This document shows positions 12,907 through 20,046 of a stretch of DNA of 20,046 bases, piece after piece. Positions within the stretch are counted from its first letter, which is position 1. Every line of letters begins with the position of its first letter. The notes beneath the pieces were generated by a model. That model was not told the DNA's origin. It saw only the letters and a program-made list of their open reading frames with translations, and did not search any database. This stretch comes from DASWIG01 sp965371445 (GTDB taxonomy: Bacteria; Acidobacteriota; Thermoanaerobaculia; Multivoradales; J023): contig CBDUYN010000185.1 of NCBI GenBank assembly GCA_965371445.1, positions 1 to 20,046 of the forward strand, given 5' to 3'. Position numbers and translations under genes: made by a program.

Positions 12907-15900
12907 CTACTCGTCCTCCGGACGCTGGACGACGCCCTTCTTCTCCTTGAAGACGCAGGTCTTCTGATAGGGCTCGTCGCCCAGGTAGGCGGCCCACTCC
13001 TCGACGCTCAGGCTCCGTCCGACGACCTCGCACGCGAAGTTGCGCAACGCGACCAGCGAGAGCTTGTCGAGGCCGTCCTCGGGCAGGGCCGGAAGCGGCC
13101 GGGTGCGGACCGCGTCGGAGAGGTCGCCGTGGATGCCCACCGGTCCGAAGCGTCCGGCACGCAGCCTCGCTCCCCGGCGGCGGACCTCTCCCAGGTCCCA
13201 GAGGTCGACGTCTACCCCCGACGCGGTCACCGTCCACCGGCGGTCGCGGCTCACCGTCTCCGACCGGTCCCAGCCGAAAGGGCTCCCGGCGCCCACGAAG
13301 CGGGGACGGATCGGCTCCTTGGTCAGGTCGTAGACCGTGACGACGTCGCCGTCGCGGACGAGGAGGCTCTCGCCGCCGCGGCTGAAGAGCGAGCGTCCCA
13401 CGTCCTCCGTCTGGACGACGCTCGGTCCGAGGCGTCCGTCGCGCAGGTCGAAAAGGCGGATCCGGCCGCCGTCGCGGAGCAGGAGCCAGGCACCGCCGGG
13501 GCTGAAGAGATGGCCCCGGGGCTGACCCGTGACGACGGCGGGCGGCAAGATCTTGGTGCCGTTGATCCGCCACAGGAGGAGCTCGTCCTCGGTCGAGCCG
13601 ACGAGCCAGCGCAGGTTCGGCGTCAGCTCGACCGTGTTGAAGACGTCGCTTGCCCGATGGAATTCGACCGGCTCCCCGGTCCCCCTCCAGGAGCGGACGA
13701 CGCCCTCGTGGTCGAAGAGGAGGAGCCGCCGCCGCGGAATGAAGACGAGATGAGTGAATCCGGCCGGCTCGGCCTCCGTCCCCTCCAGGACGAAGGTCTC
13801 GACACGTACCTTGGCCGCCTGCACCCAGGCGAGGCGCACCACCGCGTGGACGCCACGGCGGCCCGCGACGGCGAACGAGCGGCCATCGGCGGCGACCGCA
13901 GCGGCGCTCACGACAGCGGGGACGTCGAGCTCGAAATGGTGCGCGGCCGGCGTCCGCGGCGGCGGCGACACCTCGCCCGCGAGCGGCGCCAGCGACGAGA
14001 CCCGCACCCGGCCGAGGCCGGTGTGGGTGGCGACGTAGCGTCCGTCGCCGCTCCAGGCGAGGACCGGCCCGGCGTCGGGGAGCACCCACCTCGGGCGCAG
14101 GTGCTCGGGCTCCGCGGCCAGGTCGTGGAGCTCCACCCAGTGTAGGAGCTCCGGCCGCAGGCCTTCGGGCGACGTCGGGGCCGTGTCGAGCTCGTAGAGG
14201 CGCAGCTCCGAATGCATCCGCTCGCCGTCGTCGAGGAGGAAGGAGGTCTGAAGCCACCGGCTGTCGGGGCTGAAGCCGGCCTCCCGGATGGCGTCGTGGC
14301 GCTCGTAGAGCTGTTTTAAGAGCGAGATCAGGAGCTTACGGAGGACTTCGGTGTGCTCGGCCGGCCCGCGTCCGGCAAGCTCGGCCGCCAGGAGCACCAG
14401 GAGCCGCATCTGGTGAGGCGGCGTCTTGCGGATGCGGCTCCAGAGCTGGCGCGCCGCGGGCGTCACCTCCTCCGGCACCCGGATCCGGCGGCCCTCGTGG
14501 GGACGCTTCTCGGCGCGGGGTGGCCGCAACGGCGGCAGGAACGACGTCGCCGATCGCTGCTCCGCTTCGAAACGCAGCGGGTGCCGGTAGACGGCCCCGT
14601 CGAGCCCGACGAAGACCGCCTCGCCGCGCGGCTCGACGGCGACCGAGTAGGCCGGGCCGGCGACCGGCGTCCGGGTCCAGCTGAAGCCTTCGTTGGAGCT
14701 TCGCCAGAGGCCGTTGGCCGTGGCGGCCCAGAGGTCTTCGTCCTCGGCGAGGATCGCCGACACGTTGGCCGAGAGGCCGAGGCGCGTCCAGTCGCCGCCC
14801 CGCGGCGCCGCCTGGCCCGACCACAGGCCGTAGACCGTGGCCGCGACCGCCGACGTCGATCCCGGCAAGAAGGCCAGGTCGCGGAGCACCAGGGCTTCGG
14901 GATCGATGCCGTGCCGGGACAGGCACCTCCTCCCCCCGCCGGCGGCAAGCCGGCAGCCGGCCTGAGCCCGCCGGGCGTCGATCGTGAGGCGTCCCGGCGT
15001 GAAGGTCGCGATCCCCGCGATCGCGTCGCCGGCGTAGAAGGTGCCGAGCTCGGTCGCGGCGGTGACCTGGAGGCCGTAACGGGCGTCGAAGGCCATGGCC
15101 CGGACGTCGTCGACGTAGGTCAGGCTGTCGGGACGGTCGACCGCTTCGAGCTCCGTCCAGCTCGCGCCGGCGTCGGTGCTGGCGAAAAGGCCCCGCCGGG
15201 TCGCGGCGTAGATCGTCGACGGCAGGCTCTCCTCGACGGTGAGGCTGCGGACGACGAGGTCGGTGAGGCCACGCCGAGCCTCGACCCACGACGCGGCACC
15301 GTCCATGCTCTTGAAGACCCCGGCGCCGTGCGTGCCGGCGTAGAGGGTCGACGGCTCGCGCGGGTCGATCACCAGGGCGTGGACGTCGGTCAGCTGCAGC
15401 CCGACGCTCGCATGGCGCCAATCGCGCCCGCCGTTGCGGCTCTTCCAGACGCCCTTGCGCGCCGCCGCGTAGACGATCTCCGGGGCGTCGGGATCGAAGA
15501 CGATGGCGGTCACGTGGTCGCCGTCCTCTCCCTTGCGCAGCAGGAGCGGGATCGGCGGCGGCTCTTGCTTGCGTCCGGCGAAGACCTCGGGCTTCGAGCC
15601 GGTGAAGGGAAAGCGATAGCCCCGCCAGCTGGCGCCCTGGTCGAAGGTGCGCCAGACCTGGCCGTAGCTGGCGGCGAAGATCCGGCCGGGGTTCAGCCGA
15701 TCGACGACGACGACCTCGGCGGGGTTCTCCAGCAGACGCTCCCAGGTCTCGCCGGCGTCGAGGCTGCGATAGATCCCCGACGCGGCGACGGCAAAGAGCG
15801 CCGGCGGCGCGACGGCAAGGCTTGTCACGTCCTCCTCGAGGGTGCTGAGCTCCCAGCGGCGGCCGCCGTCGAGGCTCCTCATGACCCCCGACTTGGTGGC

Positions 15901-16626
15901 GGCGAAGAGCCGGCCCGGCGCCGCGGGATCGACCACGAGGTCGCGCACCGCGGCGTCGAGCCGGCCCAGGAGGCGCCAGGCCAGGCCACGGTCACGGCTC
16001 TCGAGGACGGTTGGGCCCGCCGCGGCCAGCAGCCGCGCCGCAGACGGATCGAGCTCGAAAGCCGTCAACCGCGGCGGCGGCGCCTCGGCGTCGGCCCGAT
16101 CGCTCTTCAGGGCCTGGGCAAGAGCCGGGCCGAGGTCGACGAAGGCCGCGCCGTCGTCGCTGCGCAGAAGCCCTCCTTCCCGCCCCGCGACGTAGAGGAC
16201 GGAGGTCCGCGGATCGATCCGGACGACGGCGACGTTCGCCGGTACCTCGGGGACGCCCGCGAAGGTCCGAGCGCCGTCGAGGCTGCGGTCGAGGCCCTGG
16301 TCGCCGCCGACGTAGACGAGCTGCGGACGGTTCGGGTCGGTCGCGATCGCCGAGATCGTCGTGCTGCGGACGCCTTCGCCTTCCTGGAGCCACGTCTCGC
16401 CGCCGTCGAGGCTCTTGTGGAGGCCGCGGCCGGTGAAGCTGGCGTAGAGGACGGCGGGGTCGTGAGGATCGATGGCAAACGCCAGGGCCGCCGGAGGCGG
16501 CGCCGCCTGGCCAGGATCCTCCTCGATCTCGACGTCCTCGTCTTTTTCGGCCTCTCTGGCCGCGGACGGGAGGGCGACCAGGACGAGGAGGACGGGCAGG
16601 AGGAAGAGGCCGGGTCCGGATTTCAT
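12907..16626 (-). CDS. Exported BNR/Asp-box and WD40-like beta-propeller protein
   Basis: A 1239-residue protein with an N-terminal signal peptide (MKSGPGLFLLPVLLVLVALP, cleavage near SAA-REAE), so it is secreted or periplasmic. Residues ~60-680 contain about eleven Asp-box motifs such as KSLDGGETW, RSLDGGRRW, RSLDAGETW, RTFDQGASW, KSRNGGRDW and ASTDAGASW, as in sialidase, sortilin or Ycf48-like propellers. Residues ~750-1180 read as a second, WD40-like propeller (FSPDSRWLQTSF, WSGDGRYVATHTG, FSPGGAWLLLRDGG). The C-terminus (LRNFACEVVGRSLSVEEWAA, then YLGDEPYQKTC) is a tail known from WD40-containing STAND and caspase-type proteins. No enzymatic residues are recognised; a binding or scaffold role is likely. 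A large plus-strand open frame over the same DNA is a GC-driven shadow. Confidence 0.87.
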   Translation of the reverse strand: MKSGPGLFLLPVLLVLVALPSAAREAEKDEDVEIEEDPGQAAPPPAALAFAIDPHDPAVLYASFTGRGLHKSLDGGETWLQEGEGVRSTTISAIATDPNRPQLVYVGGDQGLDRSLDGARTFAGVPEVPANVAVVRIDPRTSVLYVAGREGGLLRSDDGAAFVDLGPALAQALKSDRADAEAPPPRLTAFELDPSAARLLAAAGPTVLESRDRGLAWRLLGRLDAAVRDLVVDPAAPGRLFAATKSGVMRSLDGGRRWELSTLEEDVTSLAVAPPALFAVAASGIYRSLDAGETWERLLENPAEVVVVDRLNPGRIFAASYGQVWRTFDQGASWRGYRFPFTGSKPEVFAGRKQEPPPIPLLLRKGEDGDHVTAIVFDPDAPEIVYAAARKGVWKSRNGGRDWRHASVGLQLTDVHALVIDPREPSTLYAGTHGAGVFKSMDGAASWVEARRGLTDLVVRSLTVEESLPSTIYAATRRGLFASTDAGASWTELEAVDRPDSLTYVDDVRAMAFDARYGLQVTAATELGTFYAGDAIAGIATFTPGRLTIDARRAQAGCRLAAGGGRRCLSRHGIDPEALVLRDLAFLPGSTSAVAATVYGLWSGQAAPRGGDWTRLGLSANVSAILAEDEDLWAATANGLWRSSNEGFSWTRTPVAGPAYSVAVEPRGEAVFVGLDGAVYRHPLRFEAEQRSATSFLPPLRPPRAEKRPHEGRRIRVPEEVTPAARQLWSRIRKTPPHQMRLLVLLAAELAGRGPAEHTEVLRKLLISLLKQLYERHDAIREAGFSPDSRWLQTSFLLDDGERMHSELRLYELDTAPTSPEGLRPELLHWVELHDLAAEPEHLRPRWVLPDAGPVLAWSGDGRYVATHTGLGRVRVSSLAPLAGEVSPPPRTPAAHHFELDVPAVVSAAAVAADGRSFAVAGRRGVHAVVRLAWVQAAKVRVETFVLEGTEAEPAGFTHLVFIPRRRLLLFDHEGVVRSWRGTGEPVEFHRASDVFNTVELTPNLRWLVGSTEDELLLWRINGTKILPPAVVTGQPRGHLFSPGGAWLLLRDGGRIRLFDLRDGRLGPSVVQTEDVGRSLFSRGGESLLVRDGDVVTVYDLTKEPIRPRFVGAGSPFGWDRSETVSRDRRWTVTASGVDVDLWDLGEVRRRGARLRAGRFGPVGIHGDLSDAVRTRPLPALPEDGLDKLSLVALRNFACEVVGRSLSVEEWAAYLGDEPYQKTCVFKEKKGVVQRPEDE

Positions 16627-16801
16627 CTTCCCTGCTTACGGAAGAGACGAGGTTGGTGTCCAAGCTCGGGGGGAATGGGGGTGAGACACGCTGGGACGCC
16701 GGATCTGATGCAACGCTGGGGTTCAGTCCTGGGTGGACGCTGTGCTAAGATCTGGCCGACCTGACCCGACCCGCGAAACCCAACCCTGGGAGAATTGAGC
16801 G

Positions 16802-17347
16802 ATGCACGACGTTGCCCTGCCGACCGCCCGAGACTGTATGACGAGCCGAGTCCTGACCTTCTCGCCCGATCAGGAGCTCTTCGAGGCCATCGCTCAGCTC
16901 TTGAAGCTCCACTTCGCCGCCGCACCGGTGATCGACGAGGACGAGCGCCTGACGGGGATGCTCACCGAGAAAGACTGCCTGCGAGTGCTCTCGAACCTCA
17001 CCTACGACGAAGACTTCGAGGGCGGTACGGTCGCGGACTACCAATCCCAGATCCGGGTCACCTGCGAGCCGGAGATGGACATCTTCGGGGTCACCGACCG
17101 GTTCCTGGCCTGCAACTTCCCGCTCCTACCGGTGGTGGAGAACGAACGCCTGGTGGGGGTGATCAGCCGCCGCGACACGCTGCGCGGCGTCCAGAAGCTC
17201 CGGGAAAACGTCAACCGGACCAAAGAGCAGTTCGAGTCCTCGGCAGGTCACCAGATCGACCGGCCGCGCTCGATCGAGAGCCTCCAGCGCGCCGCCGCCG
17301 GCAGCTCCCCGAAACAGCTCGTAGGGCTCCTCGGCCGCAAGAGCTGA
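16802..17347 (+). CDS. CBS-domain pair protein
   Basis: A 181-residue protein with two CBS motifs. The first covers ~10-64 (ARDCMTSRVLTFSPDQELFE, APVIDEDERLTGMLTEKDCL). The second covers ~76-130 (IRVTCEPEMDIFGVTDRFLA, FPLLPVVENERLVGVISRRD). CBS pairs bind adenosine nucleotides and act as energy sensors. The tail (~131-181) is charged and not recognised. The GGGAG at 16788-16792 is 9 bp before the ATG. It is divergent from the BNR gene (175-bp shared upstream region) and convergent with the c-di-GMP gene 85 bp away. No effector domain is attached, so it is probably a stand-alone regulator; the partner is unknown. Confidence 0.92.
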   Translation: MHDVALPTARDCMTSRVLTFSPDQELFEAIAQLLKLHFAAAPVIDEDERLTGMLTEKDCLRVLSNLTYDEDFEGGTVADYQSQIRVTCEPEMDIFGVTDRFLACNFPLLPVVENERLVGVISRRDTLRGVQKLRENVNRTKEQFESSAGHQIDRPRSIESLQRAAAGSSPKQLVGLLGRKS

Positions 17348-17432
17348 CGAGTCCGATAGGCGGCCTCCAAGTCGTCATGGACGACGTTCATGGTGCGCAC
17401 GCACTCCGCAGAGAGTCGTGTTGGGAAAGGCT

Positions 17433-19868
17433 CTACCCGTCCAGGAAGCGCTCCCGGGCGACGTCGCTCGCCACCGCTTCCGAATAGTAGAATCCCTGTC
17501 CGTAGTCGCATCCCATCTCTTGCAGCTGCTCGACCTGCTCCGCCGTCTCGATGCCTTCGGCGACCACGTCCATGCCGAGGTTGTGGGCCAGGTCGACGAC
17601 CGAGCGGACGATGGCCGGTCCTCCTCCCTCCGCCGTCATACCGGCGATGAAGGACCGGTCGATCTTCAAGACGTCGAGAGGAAAGCGGTGCAGGTAGGAG
17701 AGCGAGGAGTAGCCGGTGCCGAAGTCGTCGAGGCAGAGCGCGACCCCGAGGGTCTTGAGCTCGGCCAGGGCTTCGGCAGCGGCGTCGGGGTCCTCCATCA
17801 GGACGCTCTCGGTGATTTCGAGACGAAGACGCTCCCCGGGTAGCCCGGTCTCGCGCAGCAGCTCGGTCACCGCCTCGACCACGCCGAGGCGCGAGAGCTG
17901 CCGGCTGGAGAGGTTGACGGAGACCGCCAGGGGAAGCTCCCGGCCGAGGTCCTTTTCCCATCTCACCAGTTGCCGGCAGGCCTCCTCGAGGATCCAGCGG
18001 TCGATCGAGACGATGAGCTCCGACTCCTCCGCCACCGACAGGAACCGCGTCGGCGAGATCAGCCCGTCCGTGGGGTGCTGCCAACGGAAGAGCGCCTCGA
18101 GCGCCACGGGCTTCCCGGTTTCGAGCGAGACGATCGGCTGGTAAAAGGCACGGAACTCGTCGCCTTCCTGGGCACGCCGCAGGTCGTTTTCTATCTGCAG
18201 GCGGGTCACCGCGTGCCGGTGCATCGTCTCGTCGAAAATCTCGAAGTGCGACCCGCCGAGCTTTTTCGCGCGATGCAGCGCGATGTCGACGTCGCGCACG
18301 ATGTCGGCAGCCTGCTGGTAGGCCGACGAGCTCAAGACGATGCCGACGCTCGCCGCGGCGTAGACCTCGTCGCCGCTCACCCCGAAGGGTCGCTCGAAGA
18401 TTTTCTGAAAACGCTTCATGATGCGGATCGTCTGGCCGGCGTCGGTGATGTCTTCGATCAGGATGATGAACTCGTCACCACCGACGCGGGCGAGCGTCCC
18501 TGCGAACCGAGCGATCGTGTCGGTCGCCCGCAGGACGCCTTCGAGCCTCTTGCCGACGGCGATCAGGAGCTCGTCGCCGGCGACGTGGCCCAGGCTGTCG
18601 TTGACCATCTTGAACCGGTCGAGGCCGAAAAGCAGCACGCCGAAGAGATAGTTGGGTTTCCTCTTGTGCCGTTCCAGAGCGTTCTCCAGTCGGTAGGAGA
18701 AGAACGTCCGGTTGGGCAACCCGGTCAGCTGATCGTGGATGCCGCGGCCGGTGATGTCGGTCAGCGACCCGGCGACGCGGCAGACCTTGCCGGATTCGTC
18801 GCGCACCGCGAGTCCCCGACTCGCCACCCAGCGGTAGGTGCCGTCGCGGTGGCGCAGGCGGTGGCTGCACTCGAAATGCTCCGAGGTGGCGTCGAGGTGG
18901 TCTTGCCAGAGGCTGCGGACCCGCTGCAAATCCGCGGGATGGATGCGGTCGAACCACTCCTCGGGAGCGTCGCCGACCTCCGCCTCCGAGCACCCGAGCA
19001 TGGCCTTCCAGCGATCCGAGTAGTAGACGACGTTCTCGCGCAGGTTCCAGTCCCAGAGGCCGTCGTTCGAGCCCCGGGCCGCCAGGGCGTAGCGCTCTTC
19101 GCTGGTGCGCAGGGCCTCCTCGTTGCTCTTGCGCTCGGTGATGTCCTCGCACGAGGAGACGATCCCGAGCGACCGGCCCGAATCGTCGGTCACGACGGCC
19201 GAGGTGATCTGCACGGGAAACGTCGTCCCGTCGCGGCGGACGTTCAAGCTCTCGCGCTTCCACTTGCGAAAGCCGACGACACCCTCGGGGCCCTCCGTTT
19301 CCCAGGAAGCCTGCGGCGCGAAGATCCGCACGTCCTGCCCGGTGAGCTCTTCGACCTGGTAGCCGTGCATCTCCGCGTCGGCCGGATTCGTGTAGACGAT
19401 GCGCTTGTTCGTGTCGGTGATGGTGACGCCGAGTTGGGTGGTCTCGATCGCTTTCAACAGCAGATGGAGCTTTTCCTCCGCCTCGAGGCGTGCCGCCCGC
19501 TGGAGCGCCGTCGCCTCGGCGACGGAAAGGCGGATCCGCAGGTAGTCGACGTCGAGAGGCTTCGTCATGTAGTCGTCGGCCCCCGACGCCAGCACCTCCT
19601 GGAGGTCCTCGGGCTGGTCTCGGCCCGTGAAGATGAGGATGATCGGGAGCTCGCCGCCCGGGGAGGCGCGGATCCGGCGGCACAGCTCGAGGCCGTCGGT
19701 GCCGGGCATCATCCAGTCGAGCAGCATCAGCGGGAACGCCTCGGCCGCCGCCGCTTTGAGGGCGCTCTCCGCGTCGACGCACATCGTCGCGTCATGCCCG
19801 AGGAGGGTCAGCGCCTGGGCGAGGAAGGTGCGCACGTCCTGTTGGTCATCGACGACCAGGATCTTCAT
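17433..19868 (-). CDS. REC-PAS-PAS-GGDEF-EAL response regulator for c-di-GMP turnover
   Basis: An 811-residue cytoplasmic signalling protein. It has a receiver domain at 1-120 (D7, D8, phosphoacceptor D51 in LLDWMMPG, T81, K103) and PAS domains at ~130-250 and ~255-375. The GGDEF diguanylate cyclase domain (~380-555) has an intact RVGGDEF near 460-465. The EAL phosphodiesterase domain (~565-808) has EALFRW, SVNLSSRQL, LEITES, DDFGTGYSSLSYL, LKIDRSF, AEGIET and GQGF, all expected for an active enzyme. The usual RxxD inhibitory site before GGDEF is not seen; instead there is an extra ARFAGT next to ARVGGD. The ATG at 19868 is preferred because GAGGAG lies 4 bases upstream; the TTG at 19880 lies just ahead of that signal. 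The partner histidine kinase is not in view. Confidence 0.95.
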   Translation of the reverse strand: MKILVVDDQQDVRTFLAQALTLLGHDATMCVDAESALKAAAAEAFPLMLLDWMMPGTDGLELCRRIRASPGGELPIILIFTGRDQPEDLQEVLASGADDYMTKPLDVDYLRIRLSVAEATALQRAARLEAEEKLHLLLKAIETTQLGVTITDTNKRIVYTNPADAEMHGYQVEELTGQDVRIFAPQASWETEGPEGVVGFRKWKRESLNVRRDGTTFPVQITSAVVTDDSGRSLGIVSSCEDITERKSNEEALRTSEERYALAARGSNDGLWDWNLRENVVYYSDRWKAMLGCSEAEVGDAPEEWFDRIHPADLQRVRSLWQDHLDATSEHFECSHRLRHRDGTYRWVASRGLAVRDESGKVCRVAGSLTDITGRGIHDQLTGLPNRTFFSYRLENALERHKRKPNYLFGVLLFGLDRFKMVNDSLGHVAGDELLIAVGKRLEGVLRATDTIARFAGTLARVGGDEFIILIEDITDAGQTIRIMKRFQKIFERPFGVSGDEVYAAASVGIVLSSSAYQQAADIVRDVDIALHRAKKLGGSHFEIFDETMHRHAVTRLQIENDLRRAQEGDEFRAFYQPIVSLETGKPVALEALFRWQHPTDGLISPTRFLSVAEESELIVSIDRWILEEACRQLVRWEKDLGRELPLAVSVNLSSRQLSRLGVVEAVTELLRETGLPGERLRLEITESVLMEDPDAAAEALAELKTLGVALCLDDFGTGYSSLSYLHRFPLDVLKIDRSFIAGMTAEGGGPAIVRSVVDLAHNLGMDVVAEGIETAEQVEQLQEMGCDYGQGFYYSEAVASDVARERFLDG

Positions 19869-19882
19869 AAGACTCCTCAAAC

Positions 19883-19897
19883 GCTTCTGGGAGAAGC
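19883..19897. promoter_or_regulatory. Small inverted repeat in the leader of the c-di-GMP gene
   Basis: GCTTCT-GGG-AGAAGC lies 15 bp before the start codon, just ahead of the GAGGAG ribosome-binding site. It could form a leader hairpin affecting translation or be an operator half; short enough to be chance. Confidence 0.25.
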
Positions 19898-19918
19898 TTC
19901 AAACACCTCCCGACTCCA

Positions 19919-19948
19919 ACGGTATCATGCACTCGCACGGTATCATGC
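19919..19948. repeat. Two 12-bp direct repeats upstream of the c-di-GMP gene
   Basis: ACGGTATCATGC occurs at 19919-19930 and 19937-19948, an 18-bp period. On the minus strand each reads GCATGATACCGT, containing a CATGAT -10-like hexamer. They lie 50-80 bp upstream of the start codon, a fitting place for a promoter or a tandem activator site. Confidence 0.4.
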
Positions 19949-19976
19949 CCGACGCCACACCGTCCGTAGCCGGAAT

Positions 19977-20032
19977 CCCCGGCCGGCTGCGCCTGCCGGG
20001 GAAATCCCCCTAACCCCCTTTCCTAAAGGGGG
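19977..20032. repeat. Tandem GC-rich hairpins at the window end
   Basis: CCCCGGC...GCCGGGG (19977-20001) is followed by CCCCCTTT-CCT-AAAGGGGG (20014-20032). The AAATCCCCCTAACCCCCTTT type of sequence is a common intergenic dispersed repeat in several high-GC phyla. Copy number cannot be assessed in this window. Confidence 0.45.
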
Positions 20033-20046
20033 GACCAGATTCCGGA

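Noticed and set aside
12842..14257. 471-codon minus-strand frame overlapping the end of the BNR gene
   Set aside because: Arg/Pro-rich low-complexity translation in a different frame from the clear propeller protein.
14353..16764. Long plus-strand open frame (803 codons) opposite the BNR protein
   Set aside because: Composition is Arg/Gly/Ala-rich without domains, while the minus-strand frame has a signal peptide, Asp-box repeats and propeller motifs. It is a high-GC antisense shadow.
17372..17386. GTCGTC-ATG-GACGAC as a bidirectional terminator between the convergent genes
   Set aside because: The stem is only 6 bp and no T-tract follows on either strand; too weak to call.
19869..19880. 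TTG start for the c-di-GMP regulator
   Set aside because: The ATG at 19868 begins the canonical receiver sequence MKILVVDD and has a correctly spaced GAGGAG, which the TTG start codon directly abuts.

Overview
This is a high-GC bacterial chromosome segment. The organism cannot be named from the sequence. The gene families (NACHT-FGE proteins, BNR/WD40 exported proteins, PIN and DUF433 toxin-antitoxin parts, a REC-PAS-GGDEF-EAL regulator, many small palindromes) fit a large-genome soil or sediment bacterium such as an Acidobacteriota, Myxococcota or related lineage; this is inference only. No rRNA, tRNA, CRISPR array or reverse transcriptase was found.

Layout. Positions 1-2700 are an eroded accessory zone. 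An intact ISL3-family insertion sequence (57-1390, with inverted repeats and an exact 8-bp target duplication) sits next to the N-terminal remnant of a tyrosine integrase, a DUF433 antitoxin with a truncated DUF5615 toxin, and an orphan RelB/DinJ antitoxin. Positions 2669-11580 hold the centrepiece: a broken copy of an N-terminal module, then three tightly packed co-directional genes. These are (a) a 1199-residue protein with the same N-terminal module, the helical tail of a NACHT protein without its ATPase core, an FGE-sulfatase (C-type-lectin-like) domain and a second P-loop ATPase; (b) a 529-residue ATPase with a C-terminal PD-(D/E)XK nuclease, overlapping the first gene by ATGA; (c) a 1078-residue NACHT-FGE protein with an intact P-loop. 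The C-terminus of (c) looks like the variable region of a diversity-generating retroelement (DGR) target, and it is followed by CTCTGA repeats and a perfect 11-bp hairpin.

Positions 11581-12906 contain palindromic repeats and a PIN-domain gene with a small partner on the minus strand. Positions 12907-20046 look like ordinary chromosome: a large exported BNR/WD40 beta-propeller protein (minus), a CBS-pair protein (plus) and a REC-PAS-PAS-GGDEF-EAL c-di-GMP regulator (minus).

How the genes may work together: the 3142-11580 operon has the logic of a STAND-type conflict (antiphage or self/non-self) system. FGE-fold domains would act as possibly diversified sensors, NACHT and STAND ATPases as switches, and the PD-(D/E)XK protein as a nuclease effector. 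This role is inferred from domain architecture; no function is shown directly. The DGR reverse transcriptase and template repeat that would prove diversification are not in the window.
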